Shown in pieces: positions 28,623-38,749 of a DNA stretch of 64,000 bases. Source of the DNA: CAVWDU01 sp963840725 (GTDB taxonomy: Bacteria; Pseudomonadota; Gammaproteobacteria; Pseudomonadales; Halieaceae); contig CAWIZY010000025.1 in NCBI GenBank assembly GCA_963840725.1, forward strand, positions 62,001 to 126,000. The letters are read 5' to 3'. The first letter of the stretch is position 1, and every line of letters starts with the position of its first letter. Position numbers and translations under genes: made by a program. The notes beneath the pieces are model-generated. The model was not told the origin of the DNA, searched no databases, and was given only the letters and a program-made list of their open reading frames with translations.

Positions 28623-29633
28623 ATGATCGCCACTAGAGTCGCCACTACCGTCGCCACTACAGCCAACGTGTTTCGCCAGCGGGTGCGCAGCCGCTATCGA
28701 GCCTGGATCGACCGGCGAATTCCTCCCGCCCGTTCGGTGACCTTGAACCAGAAGCGAATTTTTATTTTTCCCTCCCGGGTTGGGGTATTTTTTGGTCTGT
28801 GCCTGCTGTTGATGCTGCTGACCGCGATTAATTACCAGAACAATATGAGTTACGCTCTGACGTTTCTGCTGACCACGCTGTTCATTGTTGCAGTGCTGCA
28901 TACCTACGCCAATTTATCCGGGCTGACCATACAGGGCGTGCGGGCTCAACCCGGTTTCCCCGGCCAGCAGGCGGTCTTTGAGCTGCTTCTTGAGCGCCGC
29001 CGCCAGCGTGCGCATTATGCGCTTTACCTCAGATGGCCGAGCAGTTCCGAGGCCCTGGTGAATCTTATCGAGGAGGACAGTGTGCGTGTGCAGTTGCATG
29101 CGCCACTGGGTGCCCGCGGTTGGTACTCCCCCGGCAGACTGTTGATTGAATCGCGCTATCCACTGGGGCTGCTGCGCTGCTGGACATGGATCGACCTTGA
29201 TCTCGAGGCGCTGGTTTACCCCAGTGCAGTGCCCTCGACCGAATTGCAGGGAATGGATAGCGCGCAACCGGATGGTTCTGCAGCGATGGTGCCCGGCAAT
29301 GATGACTTTCACGGTTTCAGGCCCTATCGGCCCGGAGACTCGTTACGGCAATTGCACTGGAAAGGTCTGGCCCGTGGTCAAGCGATACAAACCAAGCAGT
29401 ACATCGCCTACGCTGATCGCAGCGTTTGGCTGGACTGGGATATGTTTCCGGGTGTAGGCACCGAACAGCGCCTCTCACATCTTTGCTACTGGGCATTGGA
29501 ATTCGAACGCAACCGGGAGGAGTACGGGTTGCGTCTGCCCGGTGTGCTGATCGAGCCCGATAGTGGCGAGAAACATCGTGGTCAAATTCTCAAAGCACTT
29601 GCGCTCTATGGCCGCGGGGAGCGCCTCCTGTGA
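28623..29633 (+). CDS. DUF58 domain membrane protein
   Basis: 336 residues from the ATG at 28623, which begins 10 bp after the MoxR stop; the longer open frame overlaps MoxR. Two membrane helices lie at about 57-95, followed by a soluble domain with the DUF58 core FHGFRPYRPGDSLRQLHWKG near residue 230. DUF58 proteins accompany MoxR ATPases and carry a degenerate vWA-like fold. Its stop overlaps the GTG of the transglutaminase gene. Confidence 0.9.
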   Translation: MIATRVATTVATTANVFRQRVRSRYRAWIDRRIPPARSVTLNQKRIFIFPSRVGVFFGLCLLLMLLTAINYQNNMSYALTFLLTTLFIVAVLHTYANLSGLTIQGVRAQPGFPGQQAVFELLLERRRQRAHYALYLRWPSSSEALVNLIEEDSVRVQLHAPLGARGWYSPGRLLIESRYPLGLLRCWTWIDLDLEALVYPSAVPSTELQGMDSAQPDGSAAMVPGNDDFHGFRPYRPGDSLRQLHWKGLARGQAIQTKQYIAYADRSVWLDWDMFPGVGTEQRLSHLCYWALEFERNREEYGLRLPGVLIEPDSGEKHRGQILKALALYGRGERLL

Positions 29634-31648
29634 AGCTTGAACAGCAGGTGCCCCGCAATGCGCTGGTATGGATGATCGTCAGCGTGTTCACGCTTGCTGC
29701 ACCTCATGTGACGCGCATACCCCCGTGGGTCGTGGCAGTCTACGTGGTGGCGGCGCTGTGGCGCATCATGGTCTATCGGGGCATTTGGTCTTTTCCCGGA
29801 AGGCTGGTGAAGTTTGTACTCATCATCGCAGCCTCCGCAGGCATTTATCTAAGCTTCGGCACGCTGATTGGTCTTGAGCCGACAGTGGCATTGTTATTGA
29901 CTGCCTTTGCTTTCAAATTGATCGAACTGGCGAGTCGTAAAGACGCCTATGTTCTGCTTTTCCTTGGTTATTTCATTTGCCTGACCGCTTTTTTGTTCAG
30001 CCAGAGCTTGCCGATGGTGCTGTATTCGTTGTTGAACATATTGTTGGTGACGACGGCTCTTCTGGCGCTGCACCAGCCCGGTGAGCACCGGTTCAATCTG
30101 CTCAGCCTGCGGCAGGCCGGGGTCATGTTGCTGCAGGCGCTGCCGTTGATGCTGGTGCTGTTTTTTTTGTTTCCTCGTTTCGGTCCACTGTGGAAAGTTC
30201 CTATCAAGAGCCAGGCGGCGAAGACCGGGGTCAGTGATTTCATGCGCCCGGGTGATATATCTGATCTCAGTCAATCTGATGAGGTGGCTTTTCGAGTGCA
30301 GTTCTCCGGAGCCATCCCCACCACCTCGCAGCTTTACTGGCGCGGCCTGGTGTTCAGTAAGCTGGAGCATGGCACCTGGCGCAGCCTGAAGTACCAGGAA
30401 ATACCTGCCGGGCAGCTCCGTCCAGCGGAGGTGACGATCACCGGTCCTTCCACCGAATACAGCATCATTATGGCCCCCACTCAGCAGAACTGGCTTTACA
30501 GCCTGCGCTACGCGAGGGCCATGTCTTCCGGCCTGCTCGAAACCGCGGACTATCGCCTGCACAACCTGGTGGAGCTGGAGGACGAGTACCAGTATCGCGT
30601 GCGCTCCTGGCCGCGGGTGAAGCTGGAGACCGACATACCCGAGTGGCGCAGGCAGCTCGAGTCAACGCTTCCAGGGAGTGACAACCCTCGAACACGGGCA
30701 TTGGCCGCAACACTCAGAGAGAGTGCGGCAGATGACGCCGCACTGGTAAAAGCGGCCTTGAGAAAGTTCCGGGAGGAACCCTATATCTACTCTCTCCAGC
30801 CACCGCGTCTGGAGGGCAACGATCGGGTCGACCAGTTTCTGTTCGAAACGCGCAAGGGCTTCTGCGAGCATTTTGCATCATCTTTTACGGTGTTGATGCG
30901 AGCCGCAGGGGTGCCAGCCAGAGTGGTGGCAGGGTACCAGGGTGGTGAGGTGAACCCGGTGAATCGAACCGTTATTGTCCATCAATTTGATGCCCATGCC
31001 TGGGCCGAGGTATGGCTGGCTGGTGAGGGCTGGGTGCGGGTAGACCCCACAGCTCAGGTAGCACCCGAACGAATCGAGTGGGGCCTGGAGAGGGCAGTCT
31101 CAAGAGAGGGTAGCTTCCTGTCTGACTCTCCGCTTTCGCCGCTGCGCTTTCGAGGCATCAGCTGGCTGAATAATGCGCGTTTGCGTTATGACGCACTGAC
31201 GTTTCAATGGCAGAAATGGGTGATCGGATTCAACAGTAAGCAGCAATTTGAGTTCTTGCAGCGTTTTATGGGCGAAACCAGTGCGCGTAAATTCGCGCTG
31301 GTGATCCTGGGCAGTTTTGCGGCGGTGTTGATCCCGGTGGCTATTATGCTGCTATTTCGCAGACCTACTCGCCAACTGGGCGTGCTGGAGCGCGATTATT
31401 TGCTATTTTGTGAGCGTCTGGCGCGTCGGGGCGTGGCGCGACTGCCGGGCGAAACCCCGGCGGCCTACTCAGAGCGTGCCGCTGAGGCGTTGCCCGGCAG
31501 TGCCGCCAGAGTGCGACAGGTGACGCGCATGTACAACCAGCTCGCTTACAGCGATGGTCTCGACTCGCTGCGCCGCCAGGCATTGCAGCGCGATTTCAGT
31601 CGTGCGGCACGAGGAGTAGGCCGCAGGGAACCCCGGCGCGTGTTCTGA
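29630..31648 (+). CDS. tgpA: TgpA-like membrane transglutaminase
   Basis: 672 residues, GTG start. A block of N-terminal membrane helices (to about 185) precedes a periplasmic transglutaminase core whose catalytic triad is visible: Cys in KGFCEHFASSFTVLMRAAGV (about 411), His in FDAHAWAEVW (about 454) and Asp in VRVDPTAQVAPER (about 470). One more helix near 560 and a cytoplasmic DUF4129-like tail follow. TgpA of Pseudomonas aeruginosa, in the same moxR-DUF58-tgpA order, is essential there. The substrate is not known from sequence. Confidence 0.9.
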   Translation: MKLEQQVPRNALVWMIVSVFTLAAPHVTRIPPWVVAVYVVAALWRIMVYRGIWSFPGRLVKFVLIIAASAGIYLSFGTLIGLEPTVALLLTAFAFKLIELASRKDAYVLLFLGYFICLTAFLFSQSLPMVLYSLLNILLVTTALLALHQPGEHRFNLLSLRQAGVMLLQALPLMLVLFFLFPRFGPLWKVPIKSQAAKTGVSDFMRPGDISDLSQSDEVAFRVQFSGAIPTTSQLYWRGLVFSKLEHGTWRSLKYQEIPAGQLRPAEVTITGPSTEYSIIMAPTQQNWLYSLRYARAMSSGLLETADYRLHNLVELEDEYQYRVRSWPRVKLETDIPEWRRQLESTLPGSDNPRTRALAATLRESAADDAALVKAALRKFREEPYIYSLQPPRLEGNDRVDQFLFETRKGFCEHFASSFTVLMRAAGVPARVVAGYQGGEVNPVNRTVIVHQFDAHAWAEVWLAGEGWVRVDPTAQVAPERIEWGLERAVSREGSFLSDSPLSPLRFRGISWLNNARLRYDALTFQWQKWVIGFNSKQQFEFLQRFMGETSARKFALVILGSFAAVLIPVAIMLLFRRPTRQLGVLERDYLLFCERLARRGVARLPGETPAAYSERAAEALPGSAARVRQVTRMYNQLAYSDGLDSLRRQALQRDFSRAARGVGRREPRRVF

Positions 31649-31669
31649 GTTCCGCTGCAACCTGAGGCG

Positions 31670-34286
31670 TCAGGCTCTCAATTCCTCGATCTCAACCGCA
31701 GCGATTCGGGCCCCTTCTTCGGCGTTGCGCTGGTAGCTCGCAATCTGGTCGAAGTTCAGGTAGCGGTAGATCTCCGCAGACATCGAGTCCAGCTTGCCGG
31801 CGAATTCCAGGTACTCCTCTGGTGTTGGCAGTTTGCCGAGGATCGCGCCTACAGAGGCAAGTTCAGCCGAGGTGAGATACACATTGGCGCCATCGCCCAG
31901 CCGATTGGGAAAGTTTCGAGTCGAGGTGGATAGTACGGTGGAATTTGCGGCTACCCGGGCCTGGTTCCCCATGCACAGGGAACAGCCGGGCATCTCAGTG
32001 CGCGCGCCTGCCGCACCAAAGATGTTGTAGTAGCCTTCTTCCATCAACTGGTGCTCGTCCATCTTGGTTGGCGGCGCCAGCCAGAGGCGGGTTGAGATTC
32101 CCCCTTTGTGTTGCTCCAGGAGCTTGCCCGCTGCACGGAAATGGCCGATGTTGGTCATGCAGCTGCCAATAAAGACTTCGTCAACGTTATCGCCGGCAAC
32201 CTCTGAAAGGCGGCGTGCGTCGTCGGGGTCATTGGGGGCGCAAACGATGGGCTCGGTCACCTCGGCCAGATCGATCTCGATGACCGCGGCGTACTCCGCA
32301 TCGGCATCGGCCTTCATCAGGGTCGGGTCTGCCAGCCATTCCTCCATCTTCGCCGCGCGGCGCTCCAGGGTGCGCGGATCGCCATAGCCGTCGGCGACCA
32401 TGGAGCGCAGCAGAACGACATTTGACCGCAGGTATTCGCTGATGGAGTCTTCGGAAAGCGCAATTGTGCAGCCCGCGGCAGAGCGTTCGGCAGAGGCATC
32501 GGAGAGCTCAAAAGCCTGTTCTACGGTGAGCTCGGGCAGCCCTTCGATTTCCAGGATGCGGCCCGAAAAAATATTCTTTTTACCTTTTTTCTCGACTGTG
32601 AGCAGGCCCTCTTTAATCGCGTAATAGGGAATGGCGTGGACCAGGTCGCGAAGCGTGATACCCGGCTGCATCTCACCTTTGAATCGAACCAGCACCGATT
32701 CGGGCATATCCAGCGGCATCACTCCGGTGGCGGCGGCAAAGGCGACCAGGCCGGAGCCTGCCGGGAATGAGATTCCCATTGGAAATCGGGTGTGGGAATC
32801 CCCGCCCGTACCTACCGTGTCTGGCAGCAGCATTCTGTTCAGCCACGAGTGGATGACGCCATCACCCGGGCGCAGGGATACGCCGCCACGGGTCATAATG
32901 AAGTCGGGGAGGGTGTGTTGGGTGTCGATATCCACCGGCTTCGGGTAGGCCGCAGTATGGCAAAACGATTGCATGGTCAGGTCGGCAGAAAAACCCAGAC
33001 AGGCGAGATCCTTGAGTTCGTCGCGGGTCATGGGCCCCGTGGTGTCCTGGGAACCTACGGTGGTCATGCGAGGTTCGCAGTAGGTACCCGGTCGGATACC
33101 CTCGGTACCGCAGGCGCGTCCGACCATTTTTTGTCCGAGGGTAAAACCCTTGCCTGTATCCAGCGGCTGCTCCGGGATACGAAACAAGTCTGTTTCTCCC
33201 AGCCCCAGCGCCTCTCTGGCTCTTGCAGTCAAGCCCCGGCCGATGATCAGATTGATCCGGCCACCGGCGCGCACCTCGTCCAGGAGTACGTCGGACTTGA
33301 GTTGGAATTCGCTGATGAGCTCACCGGATTCGGCGAGGATTTTGCCCTCATAGGGACGAATTTCGATCACGTCACCCATGTTCAGGTCGTCTACGGGGGC
33401 TTCAAAGACCAGCGCTCCCGCATCTTCCATGGTGTTGTAAAAAATAGGCGCAACTTTGCCACCGATACAGATACCGCCGCCGCGTTTGTTGGGAACGCCG
33501 CTGATATCCTCGCCAAAAAACCACAGTACCGAGTTGGTGGCGGACTTGCGCGATGAGCCCGTGCCGACCACATCGCCCACGAAGGCCACTGGCAGGCCTC
33601 TGGCCTGGAGGTCCGCCACTTGCTGCATCGGGCCAGTGGTACCGTGTTCCTCGGGGGTCGAGGCCGTCGCGGGTCATCTTGTACATAGCCAGCGCGTGCA
33701 GGGGAATATCCGGTCGCGACCAGGCGTCGGGTGCCGGGGAAAGATCGTCGGTGTTGGTTTCGCCGGTGACCTTGAAAACGGCGACCTTGATGGACTCGGG
33801 GACATCCTGCTTAGAGGTAAACCACTCACCGTCGGCCCAGGACTGTAACACTGAGCGGGCATTCGCATTGCCCTTGGCGGCCAGTTCGGCTACATCGTGA
33901 AAAGCTTCAAAAACGAGCAAGGTGTGTTTTAGTTCCCGCGCCGCAGCCTCGCCGAGTTCGGCGCTTTCCAGCAGCGAGACCAGGGTTTCAATGTTGTAGC
34001 CCCCGTGCATGTTGCCCAGCAGCTCAACCGCCTTGAGGCGATCAATAACCGGACACTCGGCTTCTCCCTTGGCCACTGCCGAAAGATAACCCGCTTTGAC
34101 ATACGCCGCTTCGTCCACGCCCGGGGGCACTCTTTCGGTGATCAGCTCAAGCAGCGCTTCTTCCTCGCCTGGGGGCGGGGCCTTTAACAGCTCCACCAGG
34201 CCGGCCACCTGCTCGGCGTTGAGGGGCTTCGGGGGGATATTCTGGCTGGCGCGTTCGGCCACATGGTCGCGGTATGCTTTCAGCAC
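31670..34286 (-). CDS. acnB: Aconitate hydratase B, interrupted by a one-base frameshift
   Basis: The two halves together give an 871-residue AcnB, the bifunctional aconitase/2-methylisocitrate dehydratase of the TCA cycle. The start is the GTG at 34286 ([13 protein letters not shown]), with AAAGGAG eight bases upstream; the ATG at 34424 adds a tail no AcnB has. The frame breaks after GLDP (about residue 209), at a run of five G on the plus strand (33653-33657): with four, the translation continues as [16 protein letters not shown] and matches the family without a gap. The cluster cysteines are intact ([20 protein letters not shown]). Either a base-calling error in a homopolymer or a recent inactivation. 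Confidence 0.9.
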
Positions 34287-34483
34287 GGTAGGGCTCCTTT
34301 GAGTGTCGTTGCGGGCGCTGTCGACAGCTGGAATGACGCGTCCGGGGCTGGCAAATTCGGGGGCGTAGTATATCCCGGAAAGCCCCCGAATTAAACGCAG
34401 CCTGTGCAGATACCGTGCATTCATGGCGCTGATATGTGTACACTTGGCGCTGCCAGATGGTACTTCGGAAGGCAGCAGGAATC

Positions 34484-34951
34484 ATGCTCGATACACCCGT
34501 CAAAACACCTTGTATAGGGGTCTGCTCCACCGGGATCGGTGACGCCGTCTGCCGTGGTTGCAAGCGCTTTTCGCACGAAGTGATCGATTGGAACAGCTAC
34601 AGCCTCGAGCAGAAACGCTTGATCGACCGACGCCTCGGCGAGTTCCTCGCCCAGTGTGTGAGCAACAAGTTGCAGGTGACAAACACTGCTCTGCTGCGCC
34701 GGCAGCTGGAGCTGCAACAGGTCAGGTTTGTGCCTCAACACAGTGAATACTGCTGGGTATTCAGCCTGCTCAAAGCCGGTGCCAGGCAAATCACCCACTG
34801 TCGGGACTACGGGTTTGAACTGCGGCCCCAGTACCAGGGTATCGCGTTGCCCGGCCTGCTGGAGCAGATCGATCTGGAGTTTTATGCGCTCTCCAGTGCC
34901 CACTATGAGCGCTATTTCGTCTGGCCTAACCCCCTTGCGGCGCGTCAATGA
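34484..34951 (+). CDS. DUF1289-containing protein
   Basis: 155 residues from the ATG at 34484, preceded by AGCAGGA. The N-terminal 50 residues are a DUF1289 zinc-finger-like domain with four cysteines (TPCIGVCSTGIGDAVCRGC), followed by WNSYSLEQK. The C-terminal 100 residues are a helical domain I do not recognise. Its stop overlaps miaE, so it may be linked to tRNA modification, but this is only context. Confidence 0.85.
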   Translation: MLDTPVKTPCIGVCSTGIGDAVCRGCKRFSHEVIDWNSYSLEQKRLIDRRLGEFLAQCVSNKLQVTNTALLRRQLELQQVRFVPQHSEYCWVFSLLKAGARQITHCRDYGFELRPQYQGIALPGLLEQIDLEFYALSSAHYERYFVWPNPLAARQ

Positions 34952-35604
34952 CAGCGGCAGTGGACATTAGCCCCATAGAGCGCTTTCTTTACTGCGCGAC
35001 ACCTGAGGCCTGGGTGGAGGAGGCTCTGGTTAATCAGGACCTGTTGCTGATAGACCATGCCAATTGCGAAAAGAAGGCCGCCTCGACAGCGCTCAATCTG
35101 ATGTACCGTTATGTCGACCGACATCAGTTACTGACGCGTCTGTCGCGCTTGGCGAGAGAGGAGCTGCGGCATTTTGAGCAGGTGATTGCGATTATGAAGC
35201 GGCGTGGCATCGCCTACCCGCAGCTATCGGCTTCGCGCTATGCAGGCTGTTTGCGGCGGGAGGTCAGAACCGAGGAACCTGCTCGCTTGGCAGACACGCT
35301 GCTGGCCGGCGCCATTATCGAAGCGCGCTCCTGCGAACGTTTTGCGCGCCTGGTGCCTGTATTGGATCGGGAGCTGGCGGATTTTTATGCGTCGCTACTT
35401 AAATCCGAAGCGCGCCACTTTGCCGATTATCTCAAACTCGCCAGGACGGTCGCCTCGGCCACTGAAGTGGAGTCGCGCCTGGCAGAACTGCTGAATGTCG
35501 AGCGCGAGCTGATCGAGAGCGAGGATGGGGAGTTCCGGTTTCACTCCGGCATACCGGCGGTCGCAGCGGATGATGCTCCAGTGCCCAAAACGAGCGGGTG
35601 TTGA
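34948..35604 (+). CDS. miaE: tRNA-(2-methylthio-N6-isopentenyl-A37) hydroxylase
   Basis: 218 residues. MiaE is a ferritin-like diiron monooxygenase that hydroxylates the isopentenyl group of ms2i6A37 using O2. The iron ligands are visible as helix motifs NCEKKAAST (about 45), AREELRHFEQV (about 69), IIEARSCERF (about 122) and SEARHFADYL (about 152). Length and motifs match the family. It overlaps the DUF1289 gene by 4 bp and converges on lpxH, with an AT-rich inverted repeat between. Confidence 0.94.
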   Translation: MTAAVDISPIERFLYCATPEAWVEEALVNQDLLLIDHANCEKKAASTALNLMYRYVDRHQLLTRLSRLAREELRHFEQVIAIMKRRGIAYPQLSASRYAGCLRREVRTEEPARLADTLLAGAIIEARSCERFARLVPVLDRELADFYASLLKSEARHFADYLKLARTVASATEVESRLAELLNVERELIESEDGEFRFHSGIPAVAADDAPVPKTSGC

Positions 35605-35616
35605 TCGGCCGGAGCT

Positions 35617-35644
35617 AGTTTTAATAAATGACTTTATTAAAACT
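35617..35644. terminator. Perfect AT-rich inverted repeat between convergent miaE and lpxH
   Basis: AGTTTTAATAAA, loop TGAC, TTTATTAAAACT: a perfect 12-bp stem almost without G or C, 12 bp after the miaE stop and 14 bp before the lpxH stop. With runs of T on both strands it could end transcription in both directions; a protein-binding dyad is the alternative. Confidence 0.45.
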
Positions 35645-35657
35645 CTATAAGTATCTG

Positions 35658-36368
35658 TTATATAGTAAATTCTATGAGTTTTATCTGGTCGCTGCAGGCC
35701 TCCAGATACCAGCCGCTGTGGCCCCAGTCTCCCAATACCCAACGCTCTCCAGAGCCCGTTTGGTGTCTGGCCGGTCTGTGAGTGTGGCCGTGCACCAGGC
35801 AATCGACGCCATGCTGTTGCATAACACGCGTTACCTCGCTCGCTGTTACATCCATGATGTCTTCAGCTTTGTTGCTGGTGGCGTCGCGGCTCATTTCCCG
35901 TAATTCCTGTGCCAGTGCGCGGCGCTCCCCCAGGCTCCGGCTCAGCAACTCAGCCTGCCATGCCGGGTCCCGGGCCATGGTGCGAAAACGCTGGTAGTCG
36001 TAATCTGCAGTGCAAAGACTGTCACCGTGCATCAGCAGTGTGCGCCTGCCGCCCAGGCTGACAACAGTGGGATCCGGCAATAGGGTGCCGCCGGCGTCGG
36101 CACAGAAGCTCTCGCCCAGTAAAAAGTCGCGGTTGCCGCGCATAAAGTGAACGGTGGGGCCCGCTTGACTGAACTCAGAGAAGAGCTGCCGTACTTCGGC
36201 TGCCACCGGGGAATCGTCATCGTCGCCCACCCAGGCCTCGAAGAGATCCCCCAGCACATAGAGTGAGTCGCAATCGCGGCTTGCGGCCAGGAAGCTGGCC
36301 AGTGCTTGGGTGAGCTGTGGTCTGGCCGCGTCCAGATGCAGGTCAGAGATGAAGAGGCAGCGGCCCAC
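35658..36368 (-). CDS. lpxH: UDP-2,3-diacylglucosamine diphosphatase
   Basis: 236 residues. It hydrolyses UDP-2,3-diacylglucosamine to lipid X in lipid A synthesis at the inner face of the cytoplasmic membrane. All metallophosphoesterase motifs are seen: SDLHLD (about 8), GDLFEAWVGDDD (about 41), RGNRDF (about 79), MHGDSLC (about 113) and HGHTHRP (about 195). It follows ppiB on the same strand with about 48 bp between, the usual gammaproteobacterial order. Confidence 0.96.
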   Translation of the reverse strand: MGRCLFISDLHLDAARPQLTQALASFLAASRDCDSLYVLGDLFEAWVGDDDDSPVAAEVRQLFSEFSQAGPTVHFMRGNRDFLLGESFCADAGGTLLPDPTVVSLGGRRTLLMHGDSLCTADYDYQRFRTMARDPAWQAELLSRSLGERRALAQELREMSRDATSNKAEDIMDVTASEVTRVMQQHGVDCLVHGHTHRPARHQTGSGERWVLGDWGHSGWYLEACSDQIKLIEFTI

Positions 36369-36416
36369 GCGCTTGCCGGGTTCTTGCTGCGGCCGATTCC
36401 GGGCTCAGCCCTCGAC

Positions 36417-36914
36417 TCAGTCTTCGACTACGACGACGCTCTCAATGATGACCGGATCCGTCGGCACATCCTGATGGCCGCCCGTGTTGCCGGTAGGTAC
36501 GGCGCGAATTTTTTCCAACACTTCCGCGCCGTCGGTCACCTTGCCGAAAACGGTGTAGCCCCAGCCCTGCATGTTCTTGCCGGTGTGGTTGAGGAAGTCA
36601 TTGTCGGTGACGTTGATAAAGAACTGGGCCGTGGCCGAGTGGGGTTCCATGGTGCGGGCCATGGCCACAGTGCCAAAGTCGTTCTTGAGACCGTTGTCAG
36701 CTTCGTTCTCTATCGGGTCCTTGGTGGGCTTTTGCTGCATATTGGTGTCGAAGCCGCCGCCCTGGATCATGAAATTGTTGATAACCCGATGAAAAATGGT
36801 GCCGTCGTAGTAACCGTCGCGCGCATACTGCAGAAAGTTTTCCACAGTCTTGGGTGCCTTCTCAGCATCCAGTTCCAGTTTTATTTCGCCAAAAGTTGTA
36901 CGTACGATGACCAT
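36417..36914 (-). CDS. ppiB: Peptidyl-prolyl cis-trans isomerase B (cyclophilin)
   Basis: 165 residues from the ATG at 36914 ([15 protein letters not shown]); the open frame continues upstream but the cyclophilin starts here. Catalytic motifs [20 protein letters not shown] (about 38-57) and [20 protein letters not shown] (about 80-100) are intact. It has no signal peptide, so it is the cytoplasmic type. It is divergent from glnS and probably cotranscribed with lpxH. Confidence 0.95.
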   Translation of the reverse strand: MVIVRTTFGEIKLELDAEKAPKTVENFLQYARDGYYDGTIFHRVINNFMIQGGGFDTNMQQKPTKDPIENEADNGLKNDFGTVAMARTMEPHSATAQFFINVTDNDFLNHTGKNMQGWGYTVFGKVTDGAEVLEKIRAVPTGNTGGHQDVPTDPVIIESVVVVED

Positions 36915-37019
36915 GCATAAGTCCTGTCGATGAAAGATTAAGGCAGGTAATAATACGGGCTTTTGCGGCCGAGTAAAGGCGGTGACAGGCAAAAGCTACC
37001 GGCGTCACGCCGCTATGCG

Positions 37020-37025
37020 TATAAT
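37020..37025 (+). promoter_or_regulatory. Possible -10 element for glnS
   Basis: A perfect TATAAT 62 bp upstream of the glnS ATG, in the gap divergent to ppiB. The -35 region is weak. Confidence 0.4.
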
Positions 37026-37087
37026 ACGCGCCCTCTCGGCGGCTCTCAGGAGTCCGTCGCTGCCCAGGATCACGATAAAAGGACATC

Positions 37088-38749
37088 ATGGAAACCACCC
37101 CCGCCAACAATTTTTTGCGTGCGGTCATTACCGCCGATCTGGAAGCCGGCCGGGTAGCGGAGCTCGTTACCCGCTTTCCGCCGGAACCGAACGGTTACCT
37201 CCACGTTGGGCATGCCAAGTCTATCAGCGTCAACTTTGGTCTGGCGGAATCTTACGCTGGGCGCTGTCATTTGCGCTTCGACGACACCAACCCCGAAAAA
37301 GAGACCCAGGAATATATCGAATCGATAATGGCCGATGTGCGCTGGCTGGGTTATCAGTGGCATGGTGAGGTGCGCTATGCGTCTGCGTATTTTCAGCAGT
37401 TCTACGAGTGGGCGGTCCACCTTATTGAGCAGGGCAATGCCTATGTCTGTGATCTTAATGCTGAGCAGGCGCGGGAGTACCGGGGCACACTGACTAAACC
37501 CGGTCGCAACAGTCCCTGGCGTGACCGCTCAGTGGCGGAGAACCTTGATCTGCTGGCACGGATGAAGGCCGGGGAGTTTGACGAGGGGGCTCGCGTACTG
37601 CGGGCCAAAATCGATATGGCTGCGCCGAATATGAACCTGCGTGACCCCATCCTGTATCGCATCCGCAAAGTTGCGCACCACCAGACGGGCGACGACTGGG
37701 TGATCTATCCGACCTACGATTTTGCTCATGGCCAGGAAGACGCGATAGAGGGGGTCACCCATTCGATCTGCACCCTGGAGTTTGAGGATCACCGGCCACT
37801 GTACGACTGGCTGCTGGACCATCTTCCGGTGCCAGCACGGCCACGACAATATGAGTTTGGTCGCCTCAATACCAGCTATACCGTCACCAGCAAGCGCAAG
37901 TTGAGGCAGCTGGTGGAGGACGGCGTGGTGGACGGTTGGGATGACCCGCGCATGCCCACGATTGCAGGCATGCGCAGGCGCGGGTACACGCCAAAATCCA
38001 TACGCAGCTTTTGCGAAGCGGTGGGCACCACCCGCAGCGATGGGGTGGTCGATGTTGCAATGCTGGAACACGCCATCCGTGACGATCTCAATCAGAACGC
38101 CCCGCGCGCCATGTGCGTACTCAACCCCCTCAAGGTGGTTATCACTAATTACCCGGAGGGTGAGGTCGAGCAGTTGCTTGCCCCGCGGCACCCCAGCCGC
38201 GAGGAGTTGGGAACCCGGCAGCTGCCCTTCGGGCGCGAACTGTTCATCGACGCCGACGACTTCCGTGAGGAGGCCAATAAAAAGTACAAGCGACTGGTGA
38301 TAGGCAAACGGGTGCGTCTGCGCAATGCCTATGTCATTGAGGCCGATGAGGCCGTCAAGGATGATGAGGGCAAGATAGTAGCGGTACACGCAAGGCTGAT
38401 TCCAGGGACTCTGGGCCAGGACCCGGAAGACGGGGTCAAGCCCAAGGGTGTGGTCCACTGGGTGTCTGCCGCAGGGGGGAAACGGGCTGAGGTGCGGTTA
38501 TACGACCGACTGTTTAATGACCCGGAGCCGGATCGTGGTGATCGGGACCTGACCGACTGTATCAATCCTGATTCCTTGCAGGTGGTGGAGGCCGCCTGGA
38601 TCGAGCCCGCACTTGCGGACGCCGAGCCGGAACAGGGTTTTCAGTTCGAGCGAGAGGGGTACTTTGTGGCCGATCGCTTCGACCACAGCGGTGAAACACC
38701 CGTATTTAACAAAACCATCGGCCTGCGGGATACCTGGAACGAGCAATGA
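37088..38749 (+). CDS. glnS: Glutaminyl-tRNA synthetase
   Basis: 553 residues, class I synthetase charging tRNA-Gln. The HIGH-type signature is [12 protein letters not shown] near residue 36 and the second signature is [10 protein letters not shown] near 268. The C-terminal beta-barrels for the anticodon follow, ending normally with [10 protein letters not shown]. Length agrees with E. coli GlnS (554). Its stop overlaps the ATG of cysS. Confidence 0.98.
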   Translation: METTPANNFLRAVITADLEAGRVAELVTRFPPEPNGYLHVGHAKSISVNFGLAESYAGRCHLRFDDTNPEKETQEYIESIMADVRWLGYQWHGEVRYASAYFQQFYEWAVHLIEQGNAYVCDLNAEQAREYRGTLTKPGRNSPWRDRSVAENLDLLARMKAGEFDEGARVLRAKIDMAAPNMNLRDPILYRIRKVAHHQTGDDWVIYPTYDFAHGQEDAIEGVTHSICTLEFEDHRPLYDWLLDHLPVPARPRQYEFGRLNTSYTVTSKRKLRQLVEDGVVDGWDDPRMPTIAGMRRRGYTPKSIRSFCEAVGTTRSDGVVDVAMLEHAIRDDLNQNAPRAMCVLNPLKVVITNYPEGEVEQLLAPRHPSREELGTRQLPFGRELFIDADDFREEANKKYKRLVIGKRVRLRNAYVIEADEAVKDDEGKIVAVHARLIPGTLGQDPEDGVKPKGVVHWVSAAGGKRAEVRLYDRLFNDPEPDRGDRDLTDCINPDSLQVVEAAWIEPALADAEPEQGFQFEREGYFVADRFDHSGETPVFNKTIGLRDTWNEQ

